Shown here piece after piece: positions 1 to 7,000 of a DNA stretch of 8,828 nt. The DNA lies in the NCBI GenBank assembly GCA_002483425.1, contig DLHW01000017.1, positions 10,387 through 19,214 of the forward strand, written 5' to 3'. The position numbers and the translations under genes were made by a program. Within the stretch, counting starts at the first letter, position 1. Each line of letters opens with the position of its first letter. The notes beneath the pieces are model-generated. The model did not search any database, had not been told where the DNA came from, and worked only from the letters and a program-made list of their open reading frames with translations. The DNA comes from Methylococcaceae bacterium UBA7658 (GTDB lineage Bacteria > Pseudomonadota > Gammaproteobacteria > Methylococcales > Methylomonadaceae).

Positions 1-266
1 CGGGGGTTTTAATACTTGAAGCGCTGGCCCAAGCCACCGGACTGCTTGCTTCGGAGTCTTCGGACGAACTTGGGGGAATGATTTATTACTTGGTTGGCAT
101 TGACGACGCCAAATTCAAGCGTCCGGTTGTGCCGGGCGATCAGCTCATGCTAGAAGCAAGATTCTTAAGAAGTAAACGAAATATATGGGCCTTTAACTGC
201 AAAGCGGAAGTCGAGGGGGATTTTGTCGCCAGCGCGGAAATCCGTTGTGCCGCGGTGGTGCCTTAA
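1..266 (+). CDS. fabZ: 3-hydroxyacyl-[acyl-carrier-protein] dehydratase FabZ, 3' part
   Basis: This is the C-terminal part of a hot-dog-fold dehydratase that converts (3R)-3-hydroxyacyl-ACP to trans-2-enoyl-ACP in cytosolic type II fatty acid synthesis. The frame is open from base 3 with no start, so the gene is cut by the window edge. It begins GVLILEALAQATGLLA, the central-helix motif of FabZ; the Glu at 18-20 matches the catalytic Glu of the E. coli enzyme. IDDAKFKRPVVPGDQL follows, a FabZ hallmark. About 88 residues are present, so roughly 60, including the catalytic His, lie upstream. It ends in TAA at 264-266, and lpxA begins 3 nt later in the same frame, which points to an operon and translational coupling. 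FabZ and LpxA draw on the same 3-hydroxyacyl-ACP pool, which fits the pairing. The identification is by motif recall and is firm. Confidence 0.95.
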   Translation, partial: GVLILEALAQATGLLASESSDELGGMIYYLVGIDDAKFKRPVVPGDQLMLEARFLRSKRNIWAFNCKAEVEGDFVASAEIRCAAVVP

Positions 267-269
267 ATT

Positions 270-1040
270 TTGATTCACCCAACGGCGATCATCGACCCCA
301 GCGCCGAATTAGCCGATACAGTCGAGGTAGGACCCTATAGTTTTATCGGACCCGGCGTAAAAATCGGCGCCGGGACAGTCGTTGGTTCGCACGTCGTCAT
401 CAAAGGACCCACTAGCATCGGTCAGCAAAACCGTATTTACCAGTTTTCCTCGATCGGCGAAGATCCGCAGGACAAAAAATATGCGGCTGAAATTACGCGG
501 CTTGAAATCGGCGACCGCAATACAATCAGAGAGTTTGCGACAATGCATCGCGGCACTAAACAAGACCAAAGCATCACCAAGATTGGGAATGACAATCTGT
601 TTATGGCCTATACCCATGTCGCGCATGATTGTGCAATCGGCAATAATGTTATTATGGCAAATGGAGCATCTTTAGCGGGACATGTGCAATTACACAGTCA
701 TGCTATTTTGGGAGGATTTACCTTAGTGCATCAATTTACCAAAATCGGCCAATACAGTTTTGCCGCCATGGGTAGCGCCATTACCCAGGATATTCCGCCT
801 TTTGTTATGGTCGGTGGAAAACCGACAAAACCGCACGGCATCAACTCGGTAGGTATGGAACGTAACGGGATTTCATCCGAAGACATCCGGTTAATTCGCA
901 AAGCTTATAAAATGATCTATAAGATGAATCTTCGCCTGGAGGACGCCATCGACCAAATGGAAGACTTAGCTGGCGATAGCAAAGAATTATCGGCGATGGT
1001 TAATTTTCTCCGGAATGTCAGCCGGGGCATCTTGCGTTAA
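270..1040 (+). CDS. lpxA: acyl-ACP--UDP-N-acetylglucosamine O-acyltransferase LpxA
   Basis: This enzyme catalyses the first step of lipid A synthesis: transfer of a 3-hydroxyacyl chain from ACP to the 3-OH of UDP-GlcNAc in the cytosol. The 256-residue product matches the family length (E. coli 262). The N-terminal two thirds is a left-handed beta-helix of hexapeptide repeats (VGPYSFIGPGVKIGAGTVVG). The THVAHDC segment carries H116 and the catalytic base H119 (E. coli H122 and H125); H138 and H154 match H144 and H160. A C-terminal helical domain ends RGILR, as in homologues. The start is TTG at 270, chosen because a stop lies just upstream in frame, the protein aligns from MIHPTAIID, and the next Met is residue 92. 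Only weak G-rich sequence precedes it, so coupling to fabZ is likely. Met167 occupies the acyl-ruler position (Gly173 in E. coli, Met in Pseudomonas aeruginosa), predicting a C10 preference. Confidence 0.96.
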   Translation: MIHPTAIIDPSAELADTVEVGPYSFIGPGVKIGAGTVVGSHVVIKGPTSIGQQNRIYQFSSIGEDPQDKKYAAEITRLEIGDRNTIREFATMHRGTKQDQSITKIGNDNLFMAYTHVAHDCAIGNNVIMANGASLAGHVQLHSHAILGGFTLVHQFTKIGQYSFAAMGSAITQDIPPFVMVGGKPTKPHGINSVGMERNGISSEDIRLIRKAYKMIYKMNLRLEDAIDQMEDLAGDSKELSAMVNFLRNVSRGILR

Positions 1041-1072
1041 GCCCTATTATTTTTAGCCTGAACGAGCTTGCC

Positions 1073-1672
1073 GTGAACGCTAAGGAAAATAATGCGGATG
1101 CAAAATACGAGGGAATCATCGCTGGAGTGGATGAAGCAGGCCGCGGCCCGCTCGCCGGTCCTGTTATAGCAGCCGCTGTCATTTTGAATCCGGACGATCT
1201 TATCGAAGGACTTGCGGACTCGAAAAAACTTACCGAAAAACATAGAAACTTCCTCGCCGGACAAATTAAGCAACGCGCGCTCAGTTATTCGGTTGCTCAG
1301 GCGAACGTCGAGGAAATCGACCGTTTAAATATCCTGCAAGCCACAATGCTGGCTATGCAGCGGGCTGTTGCCGGATTACACCGGCGGCCGGATAAGATCC
1401 TAATCGACGGTAACCGTGTGCCTGTTTTAGCCATCTCCGCCGAGGCCGTTATCAAAGGAGACAGTAAGGTTAAAGCGATCAGCGCAGCTTCTATTCTGGC
1501 CAAAGTTACACGAGACGCCATTATGACCGAATATCATAGGCAACATCCCCTTTTTTCGTTCCATATCCATAAAGGTTACGGCACAAAGCTCCATATCGCA
1601 GAGCTGCAAAATTACGGCTGCACGGATATACACAGACGAAGCTTTCAGCCGGTAAAAAGCATGTTGCTTTGA
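1073..1672 (+). CDS. rnhB: ribonuclease HII
   Basis: RNase HII cleaves 5' of ribonucleotides embedded in DNA, starting ribonucleotide excision repair, and also cuts RNA in RNA-DNA hybrids. The 199-residue product is the family's normal size (E. coli 198). AGVDEAGRGPLAGP carries D20 and E21; IDGNR carries D112; VIKGDSKV carries D130. These match E. coli D16, E17, D108 and D126, so the active site is complete. DSKKL, NILQATMLAMQRAVAGL, SAASILAKVTRD and the C-terminal HRRSFQPVK are all typical. The start is GTG at 1073, with a weak GAG at 1064-1066 as ribosome site; it leaves a short variable tail before the GVDE motif. The gene lies 32 nt after lpxA in the same direction and is probably co-transcribed. 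In E. coli lpxB sits between these two genes; here it does not. Confidence 0.96.
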   Translation: MNAKENNADAKYEGIIAGVDEAGRGPLAGPVIAAAVILNPDDLIEGLADSKKLTEKHRNFLAGQIKQRALSYSVAQANVEEIDRLNILQATMLAMQRAVAGLHRRPDKILIDGNRVPVLAISAEAVIKGDSKVKAISAASILAKVTRDAIMTEYHRQHPLFSFHIHKGYGTKLHIAELQNYGCTDIHRRSFQPVKSMLL

Positions 1673-1756
1673 CGGTAGATAATTAAAGATTATAGATTCT
1701 GACTTGCGCAGTTTCTGTTTCCGTTTGCCCGTGGGTATCGAACCAGTCAACAGGCG

Positions 1757-1779
1757 GCGTATGCTTCCGCAAGCTACGC
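1757..1779. repeat. imperfect hairpin in the convergent rnhB / transporter spacer
   Basis: GCGTA at 1757-1761 pairs with TACGC at 1775-1779, and after a one-base bulge (T1762) GCTT at 1763-1766 pairs with AAGC at 1771-1774 around a CCGC loop. It lies 85 nt past the rnhB stop and about 90 nt past the stop of the opposing transporter gene. It could help end transcription in both directions, but neither side has the T-run of an intrinsic terminator. It could equally be a REP-type palindrome. Confidence 0.4.
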
Positions 1780-1810
1780 ATTTGTAACCTAAGCGGCGCA
1801 AATCCCTGTG

Positions 1811-1828
1811 GGTTCAAACATCTGAACC
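1811..1828. repeat. short inverted repeat in the convergent spacer
   Basis: GGTTCA at 1811-1816 and TGAACC at 1823-1828 form a perfect 6-bp stem with a 6-nt loop. Flanking TGTG (1807-1810) and CACA (1833-1836) could extend it across a bulge. It is 40 nt from the 3' end of the minus-strand transporter gene. No T-run follows, so a terminator role is only possible. Confidence 0.3.
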
Positions 1829-1867
1829 ATTACACAACCGGATCGATATATATCGTTTAGCACACCA

Positions 1868-3547
1868 TTACCGGTCTGAAAGTAAGGTTTTCCGGACAAT
1901 AAAAATAGCCGATAGCGGAATAACTAAACCTAGAATCATAATCGTCAATAATAATCCGCCTAATTGACTATAATCGGCGGCTACTGTGACCGTACCTGTC
2001 ACAGTATTTTTAACTTCCCGGTTAACCACGAACCATTGATTTAGCAACTTGGTCAACAATTGCGATAACGATAACGCTAAATTGACCAGCGCCGCCATGA
2101 CTGCGAAATAGGTTGCTTTTAGTTGGGGCGGCGCCGAGTTGGCGATCCAAGCCAGCATCGGAATCATGGCGATTTGTCCGAGAGGCGATTCCAGCGCGGT
2201 ATCGATCAGAGCGATAAAGCGCGCATCGACAAACCCTGCGATATGGCTTTGGGTCCAATGATGAAAACCGTAAAACAACGCTATTTCCGGCAAACTTAGC
2301 AAAGTCAAAGCAATCGTTAAAAGGGCAATAATACCGTTAATCGTTCGTTCGGCCATCAATCGCCGGAAAATAAACATACCGAATAAGGTCAAACTGCTTG
2401 AGATCAATGAAAGTTTGGATAAAAACTTCTGATCGAACCCTAATTCATCGATCATCCACCACGTAGAACCCGCGCCTGACGACGGTACTGCCCGGAAAGC
2501 AAAAATGACGAACGCGGTTCCGAACAACTGTTTTTTACGCTCCGCCGTCAGACTGGCAGTGAGCCGTAACATGAGGAAAATAACGATCGCGAGCGATCCG
2601 GCAAAGATTAACTCTTCGCTAAAAGGTAATTGGGCCAATCCCATTGCTATCGCAAAAAGAGCAAAGCCAAAGCCTCCCGCTAAAATCGGCCAATTGATTT
2701 GCCTTAACCCCGCATTGCCGGTTCCTAATAGTCTATCAATATCGGCTTGTTCGTAACCTTGCGCGGCCAGTTTCCATTCCTTGCCGGAGCGAAGATAAGC
2801 GGCAAGCAGAACGCCGGCAATAGAAATCGCCGGAATCAGCAAGGCCCATTGGTAAATGGCGATATAAACCGCGATTTTAGCGCTAGCCGCCATCGTTTCA
2901 ACATCCTTAAACCAATATACATTCGCCAACGCGACTAATAAGGTGCCGCCGATAATAGCCACCCGGCCGAGCGTTTGCATCGTCGTATGAGCCAATTGAA
3001 TATGTTCGCTGGAAAACGGCTTACCGTTTTCGTCATATTTAGGAACGGCTTCTACCGTCATGGCGTCGGCCACGGTATCTTGAATCACATAGCCAACCGG
3101 CGCCAGTAAGGTTGCAATGATGAACCAGGTTTCGGCCGGTAACGTTCCTGGCATTGATTTAGGATCGATCAAGATATTCAGCATGATGAGCAAGCTGGCG
3201 GCAATCAAAGCAGCTCCGAAGTAAACTAACTTGGCCTTGTGCCGCCAAAGTAAATCCACCAAATGACCAACCGGCATCTTCAGCGTCCAAGGCAACATTG
3301 CCCAAAAGCCTAGGCTGGCTAAAAATTCGGCGGATAAGCCGAGATAATCTTTTACGAAGAAGGTTCCCACGATACCGGTCAATCCGGAAATTCCGGCCGC
3401 CAAATAAACCATCATGGGCGGTAAATAACTCAATCGCAGGTGACGCATAAGGTCGACGATATTCCGGTTAAACCAAGCGTGTAATCGTATGGCGAAATAA
3501 TGATGTTTTGTCGTGATAAGGTTATCGCTATTATCGTTTCTCTGCAT
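1868..3547 (-). CDS. BT1-family (folate/biopterin transporter-like) MFS transporter
   Basis: This is an inner-membrane protein of 559 residues with about 12-14 hydrophobic segments (roughly 42-62, 75-95, 106-126, 139-156, 190-210, 226-250, 285-305, 312-330, 375-395, 403-425, 475-500, 528-550). Three stretches fit the BT1 branch of the major facilitator superfamily: DYLGLSAEFLASLGFWAMLPWTLKMPVGHLVD (66-98), the DTVADAMTVE segment after TM4 (157-166), and the P..........DELGF...FL pattern (355-376) with PP..KATYFAVMAALVNL (473-490). Known members carry folates or pterins in protists and cyanobacteria; the substrate here cannot be read from sequence. The frame stays open to a TTG at 3661, but that extension runs through a REP-like repeat at 3613-3639, so ATG 3547 is preferred. 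No good ribosome site precedes any candidate start. The gene converges on rnhB and diverges from the PFOR gene. Confidence 0.8.
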   Translation of the reverse strand: MQRNDNSDNLITTKHHYFAIRLHAWFNRNIVDLMRHLRLSYLPPMMVYLAAGISGLTGIVGTFFVKDYLGLSAEFLASLGFWAMLPWTLKMPVGHLVDLLWRHKAKLVYFGAALIAASLLIMLNILIDPKSMPGTLPAETWFIIATLLAPVGYVIQDTVADAMTVEAVPKYDENGKPFSSEHIQLAHTTMQTLGRVAIIGGTLLVALANVYWFKDVETMAASAKIAVYIAIYQWALLIPAISIAGVLLAAYLRSGKEWKLAAQGYEQADIDRLLGTGNAGLRQINWPILAGGFGFALFAIAMGLAQLPFSEELIFAGSLAIVIFLMLRLTASLTAERKKQLFGTAFVIFAFRAVPSSGAGSTWWMIDELGFDQKFLSKLSLISSSLTLFGMFIFRRLMAERTINGIIALLTIALTLLSLPEIALFYGFHHWTQSHIAGFVDARFIALIDTALESPLGQIAMIPMLAWIANSAPPQLKATYFAVMAALVNLALSLSQLLTKLLNQWFVVNREVKNTVTGTVTVAADYSQLGGLLLTIMILGLVIPLSAIFIVRKTLLSDR

Positions 3548-3612
3548 GACTGAAATTTTGCGGAAATTTGAATAATGTTGTTTTTTATTGATCCGGCCTT
3601 CAATTATTTGAA

Positions 3613-3639
3613 CCATTCGTAATGAGTTTGTCGAACCAC
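3613..3639. repeat. degenerate REP-like intergenic element
   Basis: Positions 3616-3635 match TTCGTGGTGAGCTTGTCGAA at 17 of 20 bases. From memory, that core is a very common dispersed intergenic repeat in environmental proteobacteria; this cannot be confirmed here. The flanks, CCA before and CCAC after, also fit the longer form. The element overlaps the N-terminal extension of the transporter frame and so argues against the TTG start at 3661. Confidence 0.5.
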
Positions 3640-3727
3640 AAGCGCCTTTCGAAAAGACCAAGATGAACGTTAATTAAACTTCACTAGGCCGATTCGATAA
3701 TTCAACCTATGACCGCAAATTATGCGA

Positions 3728-3748
3728 GTGGTTCGCAATGAGTTCGCC
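3728..3748. repeat. second, diverged copy of the REP-like motif
   Basis: The 17 bases at 3732-3748 (TTCGCAATGAGTTCGCC) match 3616-3632 at 14 positions in the same orientation. GTGGTTCG at 3728-3735 is also the exact reverse complement of CGAACCAC at 3632-3639. The pair may be remnants of one repeat family or of a decayed mobile element bounded by the two copies. Similarity is short, so confidence is modest. Confidence 0.35.
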
Positions 3749-3857
3749 TTTGAGTGACCGATTTTTTCCGGTACAGTTTGCATTTTATCTGCGTATATTT
3801 TGAAACTTGCATTAAGTCATTCATTGCTGTTTGCCTGATAAAGCTGTTAACGTTAGT

Positions 3858-3887
3858 TGATTGCAATTTACAATTCCGTTGTATCAA
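3858..3887 (+). promoter_or_regulatory. possible sigma70-type promoter upstream of the PFOR gene
   Basis: TTGATT at 3858-3863 and TATCAA at 3882-3887 are separated by 18 nt and each match the sigma70 consensus at four of six positions. The -10-like box lies inside the 20-bp inverted repeat at 3878-3897. A better isolated -10 match, TATAAA at 3911-3916, lies just downstream but has only a poor -35. Either would give a 5' leader of about 150 nt or more. This is a weak prediction. Confidence 0.2.
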
Positions 3888-3897
3888 TTTATACAAC
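3878..3897. promoter_or_regulatory. perfect 20-bp inverted repeat, candidate operator
   Basis: GTTGTATcaatttATACAAC is a perfect 7-bp inverted repeat with a 6-nt AT-rich spacer. Its size and symmetry suit a dimeric helix-turn-helix regulator contacting two successive major grooves. It lies 176 nt upstream of the PFOR start and overlaps possible promoter elements, so it could control either divergent gene. It matches no operator consensus I can name with confidence. Confidence 0.5.
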
Positions 3898-4001
3898 TTC
3901 ATCATCCGCTTATAAAAGTAAAACGTCCTTTCATGGCTTATTCCTGTTAATAATATGGTTGTAAAAACATTTAATTAGACCACGATCAACAAGGATTAAA
4001 G

Positions 4002-4017
4002 CACTTTAGCAAAAGTG
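4002..4017. promoter_or_regulatory. 6-bp inverted repeat upstream of the PFOR gene
   Basis: CACTTT and AAAGTG flank AGCA, a perfect 6-bp inverted repeat with a 4-nt centre, ending 55 nt before the PFOR ATG. It could be a regulator site or a small hairpin in the mRNA leader. With arms this short, chance is possible. Confidence 0.3.
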
Positions 4018-4031
4018 TATGAATTATCCAA

Positions 4032-4053
4032 TGCTATGAAATTTATTAAATTT
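4032..4053 (+). promoter_or_regulatory. extended -10-like motif beside a 15-bp AT palindrome
   Basis: TGCTATGAA at 4032-4040 resembles an extended -10 element (TGnTATnnT), with no good -35 in front. It abuts AAATTTATTAAATTT at 4039-4053, a perfect palindrome around one central T, which ends 19 nt before the PFOR start codon. If transcription begins here, the palindrome covers the start site and a bound repressor would block it. No Shine-Dalgarno-like sequence is visible between the palindrome and the ATG. Confidence 0.25.
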
Positions 4054-4072
4054 AATCGTAGACGCACATAAA

Positions 4073-7000
4073 ATGCAGACACAGCACACTCTTACTATCG
4101 ACGCCAATCAAGCCGTCGCAATAATTGCTCATAAATTAAACGAGGTCATTGCGATTTATCCTATTACCCCATCTTCGCCCATGGGCGAATGGGCGGACGA
4201 ATGGTCGTCCAATGGTCAGGTTAATTTGTGGGATACTGTACCGGAAGTCATCGAAATGCAAAGCGAAGGCGGTGCGGCGGGCGCCATTCACGGCGCCTTG
4301 CAAGCCGGCGCTTTAGCCACCACGTTTACGGCATCGCAAGGATTATTGTTAATGTTGCCGAATATGTACAAGATTGCCGGCGAATTGACCCCCGCCGTTT
4401 TCCATATTGCGGCGCGTTCGTTAGCTTGCCAAGGCTTGTCGATTTTCGGCGACCATAGCGATGTCATGTCGGCTCGGATGACAGGATTCGCCATGCTGTG
4501 TTCCAACTCCCCGCAAGAAGCGATGGATTTTGCCTTAATCTCGCAAGCAGCCAGTTTGGAAGGCCGACTTCCGGTGATGCATTTTTTTGACGGATTTAGG
4601 ACTTCCCATGAGGTTGCAAAAATTAATGTCCTGGATGACGCGACTTTACGATCTATGATCCAACAGCAATGGATCGTCGCCCATAAAAACCGGGCTTTAA
4701 CACCTGATCGACCGGTATTGCGAGGCACCGCCCAAAATCCCGATGTGTATTTTCAAGCGCGGGAAACGGTCAATCCTTATTATCAGGCGTTCCCTTCCAT
4801 CGTTCAAAAAGCGATGGCTAAATTCGCTGAATTAACCGGACGGCGTTACCGTTTATTCGATTATGCCGGTTCCGACCAGGCCGAACGCGTTCTTGTTATC
4901 ATGGGGTCGGGAACCGAGGCTGCTGAAGAAACGGTCGATTACCTCAATCGCCAAGGCGAGAACGTGGGACTGCTTAAAGTCCGGTTATATCGCCCGTTCG
5001 ATGCCGAAAGCTTGCTTGCCGGATTGCCGGTTTCCTGCCGGGCTATTGCGGTGCTCGACCGCACCAAAGAGCCGGGTTCCGACGGCGAACCTTTGTACAA
5101 AGATGTATTAACCGCAATTGCCCAAAATACACTCGGCGGCTCGCCGAAATTTCAGGTTATGCCGAAAGTTGTCGGCGGGCGCTATGGATTGTCGTCGAAA
5201 GAATTCACGCCAGGAATGATTAAGGCCATTTTCGATGAGTTGAAAAAGGAACAACCGAAGAATAATTTTACTATCGGCATCCACGACGATGTCACCCGTA
5301 GCAGTTTGGAATGGGATTCGAACTACCGCACCGACGCCCACGACGGAACATTTCAGGCTATGTTTTACGGTTTGGGCAGTGATGGTACGGTTAGCGCCAA
5401 CAAGAACAGCATCAAAATTATCGGCGAAGCGACCGATCTATTTGCACAAGGTTATTTTGTTTACGATTCCAAAAAATCGGGTGCCGTGACCGTCTCGCAT
5501 CTTCGCTTCGGCCCAAAACCGATACGTTCAACCTATTTGATCGGCGCTAACGATGCCGACTTTATCGGTTGCCATCAGGCGATTTTTCTGCAGCGTTACA
5601 CTATGCTGGACAATGCCGCCGAAAACGCGGTTTTTTTGCTCAATTCGGCAGAGCCGGTCGATCAAGTTTGGAATACCTTGCCGCGAACCATGCAGCAACT
5701 GATGATCGCAAAAAACATCCGGTTTTTCGTGATTGATGGATACGCAGTGGCAGAAAAAAGCGGCATGGGCAAACGCATCAATACCATTATGCAAACCTGT
5801 TTTTTCGCCATTTCCGGCGTATTACCCCAAGAACAGGCCATCACCGCTATTAAACAGGCGGTGGAAAAGACTTATGGTAAAAAGGGGCAACGTATTGTGG
5901 AGATCAATTTTAAAGCGATTGACGAAACGCTGGCGAGCCTGCATCAGGTCACGATTCCATCAACCATTACCAGCCAAGTTGAAATTCGCTCTGCAATTTC
6001 GGAATCGGCGCCGGAATTTATTAAGCATGTCACAAGTGAAATCATCGCAGGCCGCGGCGATCAGCTAACGGTCGGGGTTATGCCGGTCGACGGCACTTTC
6101 CCCACCGGAACCGCCGCTTTCGAAAAGCGAAATCTGGCCTTGGAAATTCCGGTTTGGGAGACCGATTTATGCACTCAATGCGGTAAATGTGCGATGGTTT
6201 GTCCTCATGGCGTTATCCGCAGCAAAGTTTATTCGACCGATCTGCTGCAAAATGCACCGCCCGCCTTTAAACACGCGCCGATGCTGGGTAAGGACTTTCC
6301 CGCCGGACTTTCCATGTCTTACCAAGTGGCGCCGGAAGATTGTACCGGCTGTACCTTATGCGTTGATATTTGCCCGATAAGAGATAAATCCAATGTTAGC
6401 CGGAAAGCGTTGAATATGTACCCGCAACCGCCGCTGCTTGAAGCCGAGCGGGAAAATTGGGAGTTCTTTTTGAGTCTGTCCGAATACGACCGGCGGTTGT
6501 TGAAACCCAACACCATTAAAGGCTCGATGGTAATGCAGCCGTTATTCGAGTTTTCCGGCGCTTGCGTCGGTTGCGGCGAAACCCCTTATTTAAAGTTAGC
6601 ATCGCAGTTGTTCGGCGACCGGATGATCGTAGCCAACGCGACCGGCTGTTCGTCCATTTACGGCGGCAATTTGCCGACCACACCGTGGACCAAAAACGCC
6701 GAAGGCAGGGGGCCTGCATGGAGTAATTCCTTGTTCGAAGACAACGCCGAATTCGGTTTGGGAATGCGTATCGCCCTGGACAAACAAGGTGAACAAGCGA
6801 AGGAATTGCTGCAATCGCTTTCTGCCCGGCTAGGAAAGGAATTCGTCCAAACGATATTAAATGCCGATCAATCCGATGAGGCTGGGATTTACGAGCAGCG
6901 CGAACGTGTAACGGAACTCAAACAACGTCTGCAAGGAATGGACGAACCTGCTGCCCAGTCTCTTTTACAATTAGCCGACTATTTATGCAAAAAATCCGTC

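Larger units (their letters stand above)
3548..4072. other. 525-bp AT-rich divergent intergenic region
   Basis: This region separates the 5' ends of the minus-strand transporter and the plus-strand PFOR gene, so it should hold promoters for both. It contains a degenerate REP-like element (3613-3639), a related shorter copy (3728-3748), a perfect 20-bp inverted repeat (3878-3897), and two palindromes nearer the PFOR start (4002-4017 and 4039-4053). I see no tRNA, no convincing small gene and no complete FNR/Anr box (TTGAT-N4-ATCAA). Confidence 0.7.

Noticed and set aside
309..626. 105-codon minus-strand open frame
   Set aside because: It lies wholly antisense to lpxA, whose coding is certain from its active-site motifs.
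1726..1750. tRNA-like T-arm (GGTTCGATACC on the minus strand)
   Set aside because: The five-base stem does not pair beyond two positions and no acceptor, anticodon or D arm can be drawn around it.
1427..1801. 124-codon minus-strand open frame with a CVAC motif near its start
   Set aside because: Most of it is antisense to the 3' part of rnhB, and the rest covers the spacer hairpin. A lone CxxC is not enough to support a gene.
3548..3661. N-terminal extension of the transporter to a TTG at 3661 (597 aa)
   Set aside because: The extension crosses a REP-like repeat, has no ribosome site and lies well before the first conserved or hydrophobic segment.
3720..3905. 61-codon minus-strand open frame in the divergent intergenic region
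   Set aside because: Its composition is unlike a conserved protein, it covers a REP-like copy and the 20-bp palindrome, and I see no ribosome site or recognisable motif.
3976..3989. FNR/Anr-type site near ATCAA at 3985-3989
   Set aside because: Only the right half is present; the matching position upstream reads TAGAC, not TTGAT.
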